Both the position numbers and the translations under genes were made by a program. A stretch of 64,000 nt of DNA, from NCBI GenBank assembly GCA_964451365.1, contig CAYVIB010000010.1, positions 1-64,000 on the forward strand. The letters are read 5' to 3'. The DNA comes from CAYVIB01 sp964451365. Lineage in GTDB: Bacteria; Pseudomonadota; Gammaproteobacteria; Pseudomonadales; Cellvibrionaceae. Shown in pieces: positions 47,304 through 56,369 of this stretch (position 1 is the first letter of the stretch; the number at the start of each line of letters is the position of its first letter). Under the pieces are notes generated by a model, which was not told where the DNA came from, did no database searches, and was given only the letters and a program-made list of their open reading frames with translations.

Positions 47304-47687
47304 ATGAAATCATTAATAAAATCATTTAAAGTTGCCTGCACTCCGTTCCTGCTTGTTGCTATTTTGCAAATTGGACAGGCACCAGAACCACCAGACACGA
47401 AGACCCGCAACCTTGATGCCGGAAAAGCCCTGACAATTCGGCAAGCCTTTGGCTTCAGGGCGCTTGAACACCAAAGCGGTTACGCGGCCAGCCTGGAATA
47501 CGAAGTTCCTGCCACCATTCCAGAATCCACTTTAATCGCCTATGCCGAATATCGGTCCAGTTCCATTTGCGGCGGCCTCAACTATCGTTGGCTCTCGCAC
47601 ACCAGCAGCACGGAGGGCATTGCAGCCGATGTAGCCAAGCGATCAATGAATATTAGTCTTGAATGCCTGTGGCACTCCTGGCAGTAG
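47304..47687 (+). CDS. Small secreted protein, unknown
   Basis: 127 residues. N-terminal hydrophobic stretch (ACTPFLLVAILQIGQA) is probably a signal peptide. The mature part has RQAFGFRALEHQSGYAASLEYEVPA, beta-rich in appearance, and two Cys. No family recognised. A perfect hairpin AGCCTGTC / GACAGGCT (47250-47270) lies in its upstream region. No strong ribosome site is seen. Moderately confident it is real. Confidence 0.5.
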   Translation: MKSLIKSFKVACTPFLLVAILQIGQAPEPPDTKTRNLDAGKALTIRQAFGFRALEHQSGYAASLEYEVPATIPESTLIAYAEYRSSSICGGLNYRWLSHTSSTEGIAADVAKRSMNISLECLWHSWQ

Positions 47688-47988
47688 CGCGTTGCCATCG
47701 CTTCCAATGGTGCGGGGGAATCGACAGCATAAAAGTTTGTCGCGCATCGCAACACCCAATTTTTTCGATATGTTTATTTTGATGCCAAAAATTTATTGTC
47801 GTACTACCGCAAGAGTGCTCGCGTACCAGCAGATCGGTTTTGATTGATAAGGTAAATTCAGCAATGCAGCGCTAAAAAACTTCGAGGTGGACAGTAGCAT
47901 TACACCGCCGGTAGACGATAAAAAATGGACACGGGAAGCGTGGTGTTATCATCGGTAGTTTTTTCTGCATATTAAAAAATTAGGCAGT
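47688..47988. other. 301-bp intergenic region
   Basis: No supported gene or recognisable repeat; presumably holds the promoter of the MOSC gene. Confidence 0.5.
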
Positions 47989-47991
47989 GTG

Positions 47992-48486
47992 ATGAATCCT
48001 GACTCCATTCTGGCAACTTTGGTCAACGCTCCGATCCGTCCCGGCACAGTCACCTGGATTGGCCTGCGTCCGGCGCGCCGCGAGCCAATACAAATAGCTC
48101 ATTCCGTCAACGCTGTCGTCGGCCAGGGCCTCGAAGGCGACCGGTTTGCCTCAAGGACAAATGGAAAACGCCAGGTAACGTTAATCCAGGCCGAACATAT
48201 TGCGGCTGTCGCCAGTTACCTGGGCGGGAAAAAAATTGATCCGGCATTATTGCGGCGCAACCTTGTAACGGAAGGAATCAACCTGCTGGCCCTGAAAGAC
48301 AAGACGTTTCGCATCGGCGGCGCATTGCTTGAATACACGGGTGAATGCCACCCCTGCTCGCGCATGGAAGAGAACCTCGGCACCGGTGGTTACAATGCCA
48401 TGCGCGGCCACGGCGGCATTACCGCGCGGATAATCGAGGAAGGCGTAATCGCCCTCGGTGACGCCATCCGGGAAGCAAGTGGGTAA
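47992..48486 (+). CDS. MOSC domain protein
   Basis: 164 residues from the ATG at 47992 (a GTG three bases earlier is possible). MOSC features: VGQGLEGDRFA, RQVTLIQAEHI, LRRNLVTEGINLLAL, and the conserved Cys region ECHPCSRMEENLG that binds molybdenum-cofactor-derived sulfur in family members. The small stand-alone YiiM-like form may detoxify N-hydroxylated bases or transfer sulfur; specific function is not determined. A 15-bp direct repeat (GGCGCTTTTGCAACC) follows at about 48512-48541. Confidence 0.88.
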   Translation: MNPDSILATLVNAPIRPGTVTWIGLRPARREPIQIAHSVNAVVGQGLEGDRFASRTNGKRQVTLIQAEHIAAVASYLGGKKIDPALLRRNLVTEGINLLALKDKTFRIGGALLEYTGECHPCSRMEENLGTGGYNAMRGHGGITARIIEEGVIALGDAIREASG

Positions 48487-48607
48487 GTGACTGTTTTGCG
48501 CGGGGAGATAATGGCGCTTTTGCAACCGGCGCTTTTGCAACCACTGTGTAAGCGAGAGGCGGAGGATGAGACGCGGCTGGTGGAATACCAAGCTGGGCCT
48601 CGGCGTA

Positions 48608-49264
48608 CTATTTATTGGTCAATTTTACGTCGGCCTCGCGCAGACTTTCACTGTTTTGCAGCATGGAGAAAAAGCTGTCCACCATGGGTACCGCATATTC
48701 CTCAAGGTCGAAATTGCGCGGCATAAACAGCCAGTTGGAAAGCAGGCCGGTGAAGAAAGCCTGAAAGGCGATGACACTTTTGCGAATATCCAGGTTGTCG
48801 GGTACCTGTCCCTTTTTTACAGCGCTTTGCAGACTTTGCTCAACGCGGTGAAGGCAGTCAATTACCGCTGCCTGTTGGCGCGACTCGACCTCCTTCGCCT
48901 CATTGTTGTATTCGAATCGGTGAAACAGGATAGTAAAAACCCGCCGACGCCTTTGATTGACGACGGTTTCCTTCAGCATCAGCGTCGCAAAATCGCGCAG
49001 GCGCCCCAGCGGATCGGGATGCTCCTCCGTACTGCCACAGTCGCCAAGGTTTTCCACCGGCAGGCGCACGCGCTCCACCATGGCTTCGAACAGGTCCGCC
49101 TTGTTCTTGAAGTGCCAGTACACGGCGCCCCGGGTCAGGCCGGCGGCGCTGGCCACATCATTGAGGCTGGTGTGGGAAAAACCTTTTTCCAGGAATACCT
49201 TTTCGGCGGCATCCAGCAGCTGGTTGCGGGTTTCCAGTGCGTCCTCTTTTGTTTTGCGAGCCAT
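48608..49264 (-). CDS. acrR: TetR-family repressor of the efflux operon (AcrR-like)
   Basis: 218 residues. The HTH is canonical: LLDAAEKVFLEKGFSHTSLNDVASAAGLTRGAVYWHFKNKADLFEAM. The C-terminal ligand domain resembles AcrR (VFTILFHRFEYNNE, FQAFFTGLLSNWLFMPRNFDL). It is divergent from the RND efflux genes, and two 24-bp sites resembling the E. coli acrR operator lie between them, so it should repress both itself and the pump, with release on binding drugs, dyes or fatty acids. Confidence 0.9.
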   Translation of the reverse strand: MARKTKEDALETRNQLLDAAEKVFLEKGFSHTSLNDVASAAGLTRGAVYWHFKNKADLFEAMVERVRLPVENLGDCGSTEEHPDPLGRLRDFATLMLKETVVNQRRRRVFTILFHRFEYNNEAKEVESRQQAAVIDCLHRVEQSLQSAVKKGQVPDNLDIRKSVIAFQAFFTGLLSNWLFMPRNFDLEEYAVPMVDSFFSMLQNSESLREADVKLTNK

Positions 49265-49289
49265 GATTGTCTTTTAAACCGGGATAAGA

Positions 49290-49313
49290 TACATACGCTT
49301 GTGAATGTTTATA
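49290..49313. promoter_or_regulatory. AcrR-type operator 1
   Basis: TACATAC...GTGAATG...ATA, 24 bp, closely matching the inverted-repeat acrR operator wording (TACATAC, TTGTGAATGT). It lies 26 bp upstream of the repressor start, so it would control acrR. Confidence 0.7.
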
Positions 49314-49408
49314 GCTTAATGGATTTAAAAGTCTCATACCAACCACTTTTACACTCACTTAACATTAATTAACTTGAAAATGAGAGGCGGCTCGTGTCTA
49401 ATCTATTT

Positions 49409-49432
49409 TACATACATACCTGAATGTTAATG
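49409..49432. promoter_or_regulatory. AcrR-type operator 2
   Basis: TACATACATACCTGAATGTT, a second 24-bp site in the same orientation, 69 bp before the pump adaptor gene. It would allow separate control of the acrAB transcript. Confidence 0.7.
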
Positions 49433-49500
49433 CCCACCTTCGACTCCGGCAGCGGTTCGAACGCGGGCAGCTTGTCTTTGAAAGTGATCTTGGAGTAGCA

Positions 49501-50670
49501 ATGAATTCCGGCACCCGATTCAGCTTGGTCTTGATGGTGGTCGCGGCGGCTATGCTGTCCGCATGCGGCCCCGAGCAACAAAACAATACGCAGCCACCAC
49601 CGGCAGAAGTAGCAGTGGTAACCTTGAGCAAAAGCGATGTCACGCTCACTACCGATTTGCCAGGCCGTGCCACCGCCCTGCGCAAGGCGGAGATCCGCCC
49701 CCAGGTCAACGGCATTATCGTCAAGCGCCTGTTCCAGGAAGGTACTGAAATCAGCGCCGGGGAACAGCTCTACCAAATTGACGATGCCACTTATAAAGCC
49801 GCTTATGCCACCGCCCAGGCACAACTGGCGGAGGCAAAGGCCCAACTCGCTTCAACGCGGGCGCGCGAGGAGCGATACCAGGGCCTGCTGGCAAGGAAGG
49901 CGGTAAGCCAACAGGATTACGACGATGTTCACGCGAGCTTCCTGCAGGCCGAAGCGGCTCTACAGGCGGCAAAGGCGGCAGTGAGAACCGCGAAGATCAA
50001 CGTCGAATACACCAAGGTGCTGGCACCCATCAGCGGCCGCATCGGCAAATCCTCGGTCACCGAAGGCGCGCTGGTGACCGCGGGCCAGGCGGAGCCGCTG
50101 GCGGTCATTCAGCAATTGGACCCCATCTATGTGGATGTGTCCCAGCCGGTGGACCGTCTGCTCAGCCTCCGGCGCCAGGCCATGCAGGGCGACTTGATCA
50201 CCGACGCCCGCCCCACTGTACGCGTGATCCTGGACGACGGCAGCGTTTATGAGCATAGGGGCACGCTGGAGTTTTCCGAGGTGGACGTCAACGAATCCAC
50301 CGGCACCGTGGTCTCCCGCGCAATTTTTCCGAACCCGGATCACCTGTTGTTGCCTGGCATGTTCGTGCGCGCGGAAATCGTCGAGGGCACCCGGCCGAAC
50401 GCTGTTCTTATTCCCCAACGCGCGGTAACCCACGACCGGCGCGGTCGAGCCATCGCCCTGGTGGTCAATGACGAGAACGTGGTGGAAGTGCAGGAACTGG
50501 TTACCGGGCGCGCCGTGGGCGACCAGTGGCTGGTGCTTTCCGGCCTGGAAGCGGGCGATGAAGTGATTGTTGCCGGCCACCAGAAAGTGCGGCCGGGCGT
50601 CACAGTCACCACGGTGCCCGCGGAAAACACCAGTCAACTGAGTTTCGCACCCGACGCGACCGGAGGTTAA
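49501..50670 (+). CDS. acrA: RND efflux periplasmic adaptor lipoprotein (AcrA/MexA-like)
   Basis: 389 residues. Lipobox LSAC (Cys22). The membrane-fusion fold is visible: biotinyl-lipoyl half (LPGRATALRKAEIRPQVNGII), alpha-helical hairpin with heptads (AYATAQAQLAEAKAQL...EAALQAAKAAVRTAKI), second lipoyl half (YTKVLAPISGRIGKSSVTEGALV), beta-barrel and membrane-proximal domain. It bridges the inner-membrane pump with an outer-membrane channel. No TolC gene follows here. The pump gene begins 4 bp after the stop codon. Confidence 0.94.
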   Translation: MNSGTRFSLVLMVVAAAMLSACGPEQQNNTQPPPAEVAVVTLSKSDVTLTTDLPGRATALRKAEIRPQVNGIIVKRLFQEGTEISAGEQLYQIDDATYKAAYATAQAQLAEAKAQLASTRAREERYQGLLARKAVSQQDYDDVHASFLQAEAALQAAKAAVRTAKINVEYTKVLAPISGRIGKSSVTEGALVTAGQAEPLAVIQQLDPIYVDVSQPVDRLLSLRRQAMQGDLITDARPTVRVILDDGSVYEHRGTLEFSEVDVNESTGTVVSRAIFPNPDHLLLPGMFVRAEIVEGTRPNAVLIPQRAVTHDRRGRAIALVVNDENVVEVQELVTGRAVGDQWLVLSGLEAGDEVIVAGHQKVRPGVTVTTVPAENTSQLSFAPDATGG

Positions 50671-50673
50671 CCC

Positions 50674-53600
50674 GTGGCACAGTTTTTTATCGACCGCCCG
50701 GTTTTCGCCTGGGTGCTGGCGATTGTCGTCATGCTGGCGGGGGCGATTTCCATCGCCAACCTGCCGGTGGCACAGTATCCCGAGGTGGCTCCTCCCGCGG
50801 TGAGCATCCGCACCACCTACCCCGGCGCTTCCGCGCAGACGGTGGAAGATTCCGTTATCCAGATTATCGAGCAGAACCTGACGGGCATTGACAATGTCCA
50901 GTACATGTCGTCCACCAGCGAGTCCAGCGGCACCGGCCAGATCACCATTACCTTCGAGTCCGGCACCGACCCGGATACCGCCCAGGTGCAAGTGCAGAAC
51001 AAGCTGCAAACCGCCATGCCACTGCTGCCCCAGGAGGTGCAACAGCAGGGCATCCGGGTGAGCAAATCATCGGCGGGCTTCCTGATGGTGCTCGGCTTCG
51101 TGTCTTCCGACGGCAGCATGGACAAGTATGATATTGCCGACTATGTCGCCGCCAACGTGCAGGACCAGTTAAGCCGGGTCAACGGCGTTGGCCAGGTCCA
51201 GCTGTTCGGGTCCCGTTACGCCATGCGCATCTGGCTCGACGCCGACCGGATGGCGACCTACAACCTGAATTCCACCGATATCGTCAACGCCATTCGCGCG
51301 CAGAACGCCCAGATTGCCGCCGGCGAATTGGGCGGCACGCCGGCGGTGGCCGGGCAGCAGATCAGCGCCAGCATTATTGTGCAGACGCGCCTGGAAACGC
51401 CGGAGGAATTCCGCAATATCCTGTTGCGGGTCAATCCCGATGGTTCGCGCATTCGCCTCGGCGATATCGCCCGCGTCGAACTGGGCGGCGAGAACTATCA
51501 GTTCGAAACCGAATACAATGGCCAGCCCGCCACCGGTATTGCCATCAGCCTGGCGTCGGGCGCGAATGCCCTGGATACCGCGGAGGTGGTGCGCGAGCGC
51601 ATCGACGCCCTGTCGGAATTTTTCCCCCAGGGCCTGGAAGTGGTTTACCCCTACGACACCACGCCCTTCGTCAAACTGTCCATCGAATCGGTGGTGCACA
51701 CCCTGGTGGAAGCCATCGTACTGGTGTTCCTGGTGATGCTGCTGTTTTTGCAGAGCCTGCGCGCCACGCTGATTCCCACCATCGCCGTGCCCGTGGTATT
51801 GCTGGGCACCTTCGCCGTGCTGTCCGCCTTCGGCTTCAGCATCAACACCCTCACCATGTTTGCCATGGTGCTCGCCATCGGACTACTGGTGGATGATGCG
51901 ATCGTGGTGGTGGAAAACGTCGAGCGGGTCATGGAGGAGGAAGGCCTGCCTCCCAAGGAGGCCACCCGCAAATCCATGCGCCAGATCACCGGCGCACTGG
52001 TGGGGATTGGCCTGGTGCTGTCGGCGGTGTTCGTGCCGATGGCCTTTTTCGGCGGCTCGGCCGGCGTCATCTATCGCCAGTTCGCGGTCACCATTGTCTC
52101 GGCGATGGTACTGTCCGTGTTCGTGGCCCTGATCCTGACACCGGCGCTCTGCGCCAACCTGCTCAAACCGGCGTCCCGGGATCACCACGAAAAAACAGGC
52201 TTTTTCGGCTGGTTCAACCGCAAATTCAACTCGGCCAGCCGCCGCTATCAATCGGTGGTGGGTCATATGCTGGGCCGAAGCGGGCGCTACCTTTTAATCT
52301 ACGTGGCGATCGTGGGCGTGCTGGCATTTTCCTTCACCCGCCTGCCCACCTCGTTCCTGCCGGACGAGGACCAGGGCATGATGTTCGCGCAAATGGTGCT
52401 GCCAGCCGGCGCCACCAAGGAGCGCTCCATCGAGGTGATGAACCGGGTGGAAAATTATTTACTTGAAAACGAAGCGGAAAACGTGGAGTCGGTATTCTCC
52501 GTCATCGGCTTCAGCTTCAGCGGTCGCGGCCAGAACAGCGGCATCGCCTTTGTGCGGCTGAAGGACTGGGACGAGCGCGAGGACACCGTACAGGAAGTGG
52601 CCAATCGCGCAATGGGCGCCTTTTCCGCCATCAAGGAAGCGATGGTGTTTGCCTTCGTTCCGCCGGCCATCACCCAGTTGGGCACCTCTTCCGGCTTTGA
52701 TATGCAGCTGCAGGACCTGGGCGGCAACGGCCATGAGAAATTGATGGAAGCGCGCAACCAGCTCCTGGGGCTGGCGGCGCAGGACCGCCGCCTGGTCAAC
52801 GTGCGTCCCAACGGCCAGGAAGATACACCGCAGTACAAGCTTGATGTGGACCAGGAAAAAGCCGCCGCGCTCGGCGTTTCGCTGGCCGATATCAACGCCA
52901 TGTTTTCCACCGTGTGGGCCTCCTCCTACGTCAACGACTTTATCGACAGTGGCCGGGTAAAACGGGTTTATATCCAGGGTGAAGCGGAACACCGCATGCT
53001 GCCGACGGATGTCGGCGACTGGCATATTCGCAACAGCCAGGGCGAGATGGTTCCCTTCTCCGCGTTCTCCAGCGGTCGCTGGGTTTATGGTTCGCCAAGG
53101 CTGGAGCGCTATAACGGCGTTCCCTCGGTCAATATCCAGGGGCAGGCGGCGCCGGGGCTGAGTTCGGGCGTGGCGATGGAAGCCATGGAAGAGCTTGTGA
53201 CACAACTGCCGCCGGGATTCGATTTCGCTTGGACCGGCATGTCCCGGCAGGAACAGGAAACCGGCGACCAGGGCCCCCTGCTCTACTCGCTTTCGATTCT
53301 GGTGGTTTTCCTGTGTCTGGCGGCGCTTTATGAAAGCTGGTCAGTGCCGTTTGCGGTAATGCTGGTGGTGCCGCTGGGTGTGATCGGCGCCGTGGCCTTT
53401 GCCATGCTGCGCGGTTTCGCCAACGATATTTATTTCCAGGTTGCGCTGGTCACCACCGTGGGCCTCTCGTCCAAAAACGCGATTCTTATCGTCGAATTTG
53501 CCAAGAGCCTTTACGAAAGCGGTATGTCCCTGCTCAATGCCACCCTTGAGGCAGTGCGTATTCGACTGCGGCCGATCATCATGACATCGCTGGCGTTCGG

Positions 53601-53814
53601 GCTCGGTGTGATACCACTGGCAATCGCCACCGGGGCCGGCTCCGGCAGCCAGAACGCTGTCGGTACCGGCGTATTGGGCGGCGTGGTGACGGGAACATTG
53701 TTGGCGATTTTCTTTGTGCCGCTGTTTTTCACGGTGATTTTTAAACTGACCCATCGCAAAAAACGGGCGGAAGAAAATCCTGCACCCGCACAGGAAATCC
53801 AGACCCAGAATTAA
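50674..53814 (+). CDS. acrB: RND multidrug efflux transporter, HAE1 type (AcrB/MexB-like)
   Basis: 1046 residues, the usual length. Opens MAQFFIDRPVFAWVLAI as in AcrB/MexB. The proton-relay Asp pair is in GLLVDDAIVVVENVER and the conserved Lys in TTVGLSSKNAILIVEFAK. Twelve membrane segments and two large periplasmic loops are present. It forms the trimeric drug:proton antiporter of the inner membrane. The tail ends in a short hydrophilic stretch. Spacing to the adaptor gene is only 3 bp, so the two are translationally coupled. Confidence 0.95.
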   Translation: MAQFFIDRPVFAWVLAIVVMLAGAISIANLPVAQYPEVAPPAVSIRTTYPGASAQTVEDSVIQIIEQNLTGIDNVQYMSSTSESSGTGQITITFESGTDPDTAQVQVQNKLQTAMPLLPQEVQQQGIRVSKSSAGFLMVLGFVSSDGSMDKYDIADYVAANVQDQLSRVNGVGQVQLFGSRYAMRIWLDADRMATYNLNSTDIVNAIRAQNAQIAAGELGGTPAVAGQQISASIIVQTRLETPEEFRNILLRVNPDGSRIRLGDIARVELGGENYQFETEYNGQPATGIAISLASGANALDTAEVVRERIDALSEFFPQGLEVVYPYDTTPFVKLSIESVVHTLVEAIVLVFLVMLLFLQSLRATLIPTIAVPVVLLGTFAVLSAFGFSINTLTMFAMVLAIGLLVDDAIVVVENVERVMEEEGLPPKEATRKSMRQITGALVGIGLVLSAVFVPMAFFGGSAGVIYRQFAVTIVSAMVLSVFVALILTPALCANLLKPASRDHHEKTGFFGWFNRKFNSASRRYQSVVGHMLGRSGRYLLIYVAIVGVLAFSFTRLPTSFLPDEDQGMMFAQMVLPAGATKERSIEVMNRVENYLLENEAENVESVFSVIGFSFSGRGQNSGIAFVRLKDWDEREDTVQEVANRAMGAFSAIKEAMVFAFVPPAITQLGTSSGFDMQLQDLGGNGHEKLMEARNQLLGLAAQDRRLVNVRPNGQEDTPQYKLDVDQEKAAALGVSLADINAMFSTVWASSYVNDFIDSGRVKRVYIQGEAEHRMLPTDVGDWHIRNSQGEMVPFSAFSSGRWVYGSPRLERYNGVPSVNIQGQAAPGLSSGVAMEAMEELVTQLPPGFDFAWTGMSRQEQETGDQGPLLYSLSILVVFLCLAALYESWSVPFAVMLVVPLGVIGAVAFAMLRGFANDIYFQVALVTTVGLSSKNAILIVEFAKSLYESGMSLLNATLEAVRIRLRPIIMTSLAFGLGVIPLAIATGAGSGSQNAVGTGVLGGVVTGTLLAIFFVPLFFTVIFKLTHRKKRAEENPAPAQEIQTQN

Positions 53815-53816
53815 CC

Positions 53817-53853
53817 AAAAAGCGCCCAAACAAACTGGATCTGCGTTGGGCGC
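53817..53853 (-). terminator. Terminator between acrB and the DUF427 gene
   Basis: On the minus strand a stem GCGCCCAA / TTGGGCGC (53846-53853 and 53822-53829) is followed by TTTTT (53817-53821). It ends the DUF427 transcript and may also work for acrB in the other direction. Confidence 0.75.
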
Positions 53854-53865
53854 ATCGGAATGACG

Positions 53866-54246
53866 TCAGCCGGAATGCCGGATTTCAATATCCGGCTTTT
53901 CATCGTGGAAGGCGATCAGGTCTTTTAACGCGAGATGCTCCTCGTACGGATCTTCATAGCTCCAGGCGGCATTCTCTATGGTTTTTCCATCCACTTTCAG
54001 GTGGTAGTACCTGGCCCTTCCCTTAAACGGGCAACTGGTGGTCGTATCCGATCTTTGCAGCCGCTCCATTTTTATGCCCGAACGCGGAATATAAAAACGG
54101 GCGGGATGTTTATCCTCATCCACCTCCACCGCTTCGGAGGAATCGCCGATGATTTCATCGCCGACCCTCACCTGCAGCCTTTCATGCAACGCCTTTTCCT
54201 CAACCTTATGATCGGGCCACTTTTGATGTCCTGGTGATTTTGCCAC
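53866..54246 (-). CDS. DUF427 family protein
   Basis: 126 residues. DUF427 signature: HPARFYIPRSGIKMERL, TTTSCPFKGRARYYHL, NAAWSYEDPYEE and HDEKPDIEI. Family proteins are small and beta-rich with no established activity. The start at 54246 precedes a 19-bp gap to the CBS gene upstream, so both are probably on one transcript. Confidence 0.9.
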   Translation of the reverse strand: MAKSPGHQKWPDHKVEEKALHERLQVRVGDEIIGDSSEAVEVDEDKHPARFYIPRSGIKMERLQRSDTTTSCPFKGRARYYHLKVDGKTIENAAWSYEDPYEEHLALKDLIAFHDEKPDIEIRHSG

Positions 54247-54265
54247 GAAAGTACTCCTTTAACCG

Positions 54266-54703
54266 TCAGTGCGCATGCGATGCCGACGCTGTCTGCCGCG
54301 AAACATCGCGCAGAAAACGTCCGGAGTCGGAATCCTCTACCACCTGGGCAATATCAGCCTGGGAAACAATACCGCAGCAAACACCAGCCTCATCCACCAC
54401 CGGCACACGGCGTATCTGGTTTTCGTCCATAAGCTGGCAGCAGTCCTCGACGCTATCCTGCGGTGAAACGCAAACCGCCGGAGAGGACATGATATCGCCA
54501 ACGCTGGTTTCACAATCCAGCCCTTCGGCCACAGCGCGGCAGCAGATATCGCGGTCGGTAATAACACCCACCGGACGATCCTGGTCGTCGACCACCGGAA
54601 TTTCACCGCAATCGCAATCGACCATCATTTGCGCCGCTTCCTGAATGGAAGAGTCGGCTGAACAACAAGCCGGGTTTTCTGTCATGATGTCACGTACTTG
54701 CAT
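54266..54703 (-). CDS. CBS-domain pair protein
   Basis: 145 residues with two CBS domains: VRDIMTENPACC...GEIPVVDDQDRPVGVITDRDICCRAV and VGDIMSSPAVCV...IRRVPVVDEAGVCCGIVSQADIAQVV. Such stand-alone pairs bind adenine nucleotides and may regulate metabolism under stress. Several extra Cys (CCSADSS, ICC, CCQL, VCC) are unusual. Unlike most CBS-pair proteins it has a Cys after each domain turn, so redox or metal sensing is possible. Shares a transcript with the DUF427 gene. Confidence 0.9.
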   Translation of the reverse strand: MQVRDIMTENPACCSADSSIQEAAQMMVDCDCGEIPVVDDQDRPVGVITDRDICCRAVAEGLDCETSVGDIMSSPAVCVSPQDSVEDCCQLMDENQIRRVPVVDEAGVCCGIVSQADIAQVVEDSDSGRFLRDVSRQTASASHAH

Positions 54704-54971
54704 TGTCTTTTCCTCCTCACAACAAAATGGAATACATACAAGTTCCTGGAATCAAATTACTGCAAGGTTTGGTCCTTCGCAGGCCTTAACCCTTCCGGCA
54801 GGGGAAAAATAAAACGGCGGGTAAATCGTCATTATCGGGGAACCTTTTATTGCGCTGACTCGCACCTGCGGTTGTAGATGCTATCGACCAACAAGAGGCG
54901 GCACAGCAAAACCCGCCTTCGCGGCTTGTTCGAATAGAACAGAAAATATTGGCATGTGAGAAAAACTACAA

Positions 54972-56369
54972 CTATTGCATCGCGACCGAGTCATTCCGTT
55001 TTTTCGCGTTTTTTGCAACTGCCACATCTATTTCAACAGAGGCGATTTCTTCAATGTTGACCTCGAGCACATTTTCTCCCAACAAATAATCCGCCATCGC
55101 CTGCGAGAATGGCCAGTACTTCAACCTGACATCAATATTGAGCGGTGTCGTCGCCCATTCCGGAACAGCAAAATCGTATTCCACTTCCGCAAAGCCATTC
55201 GGCAGCAAACGGTTGTCGGAAATTACACGCTCGACCCTCCACACTTCCACGTCAATGATATTGCCGGCCATATCTCCCATGTGCACTTTGAAATTGTGCG
55301 TGCCCGGTTCGGTCTTGCCGTTCTTGATTCTGCCGGAGCGATAAACTTCGCGACCGCTTGCATCGGTGACACTGAAGTCCAACCACACTTCGCGCCCTTC
55401 CGGAAATCCAGTAGGAAGTTTGTGACCGGCGCCGGTATTTTCCACTTTTACCGTCACATGCATATCGGAGCCTAACATCGGCGATTCCGTTATTTTTACC
55501 AGTGAAACTTCAGCGGCCTGCGCGAGCATTCCCCTGGCCCGTTCCGCGTTTTGGGTATCGCCAAAATATTCCATGATGGTGGTGTTGGCGGAAGCAAAAT
55601 GGTGGCTCGCCCTGTCCTCGCGGTCCGGCCCCATAATTGCCGCCTTACCGGGCACGGGTTTCATATGGCAGTCCTGGCACTCGATGCCCTGCACGCGATA
55701 ATTACTTTCATACCACTCGTCATAAGTTCGTTCAATGGGAACCTGGTTAAACGGATGCGTTACGTTATGGCAGCTGCCGCAAAACTCCGAGCGCGTGTGC
55801 AGTTCGGAATATTCGGTGGCGTGATAAGGTGAAACCGCATCGGAGCGCGGGCCGCGCTTAACAGGTTTATCCGACAGTTGTGCATCCAGAACATAACCGC
55901 CATTCTCCAGGTGATTTATTCCGGTAATGTTGTGGCAGGCTTCACAGTCGACACCGGGCAGATTATCGTCGTGGCCATCGCCGGGGAGTTGGCGGTTGGT
56001 GGCTGAATCAATGCGCCCACTGAGCAACCCCAATGGAGTATGGCAACCGGTGCAAAAGTTATCGACCTTTCCATCGGTTGCCATACTGGCTTTGCGCAAA
56101 AGCGCCCGGTAAATTGGATCGTCCCACGCGTTTGCCATCATTGAGGAACGCCATTCCTGATAAATGTCCTGATGGCAACCGGCACAAACTTTCGCACTGT
56201 CATATTTACTGTGGTCCACTTCCTTGCCCGAAGTGGTAGTGGCACGGTGAGGCGGAAAAAGTGTTTCTATTTGTGCATCGGATACCCTGTTCTCCACCGC
56301 TGTCGCCGCCGTGGCGGGAATCGCTATAAACAAGCAGGCCGCGACTAGCCCGCGACAAAGATTCTTCAT
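54972..56369 (-). CDS. Exported pentaheme cytochrome c
   Basis: 465 residues with a signal peptide (LVAACLFIAIPATAATA). Five CxxCH heme sites: CAGCH, CTGCH, CEACH, CGSCH and CQDCH, all in the first 240 residues, then a beta-rich C-terminal domain (NTGAGHKLPTGFPEGREVWLDF...). This matches cytochrome c-554-like multiheme proteins with an ectodomain of unknown role. It is probably periplasmic and may donate or accept electrons for nitrogen oxides or metals. No partner oxidoreductase is adjacent. A perfect 18-bp palindrome lies 72 bp upstream of the start. Confidence 0.9.
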   Translation of the reverse strand: MKNLCRGLVAACLFIAIPATAATAVENRVSDAQIETLFPPHRATTTSGKEVDHSKYDSAKVCAGCHQDIYQEWRSSMMANAWDDPIYRALLRKASMATDGKVDNFCTGCHTPLGLLSGRIDSATNRQLPGDGHDDNLPGVDCEACHNITGINHLENGGYVLDAQLSDKPVKRGPRSDAVSPYHATEYSELHTRSEFCGSCHNVTHPFNQVPIERTYDEWYESNYRVQGIECQDCHMKPVPGKAAIMGPDREDRASHHFASANTTIMEYFGDTQNAERARGMLAQAAEVSLVKITESPMLGSDMHVTVKVENTGAGHKLPTGFPEGREVWLDFSVTDASGREVYRSGRIKNGKTEPGTHNFKVHMGDMAGNIIDVEVWRVERVISDNRLLPNGFAEVEYDFAVPEWATTPLNIDVRLKYWPFSQAMADYLLGENVLEVNIEEIASVEIDVAVAKNAKKRNDSVAMQ

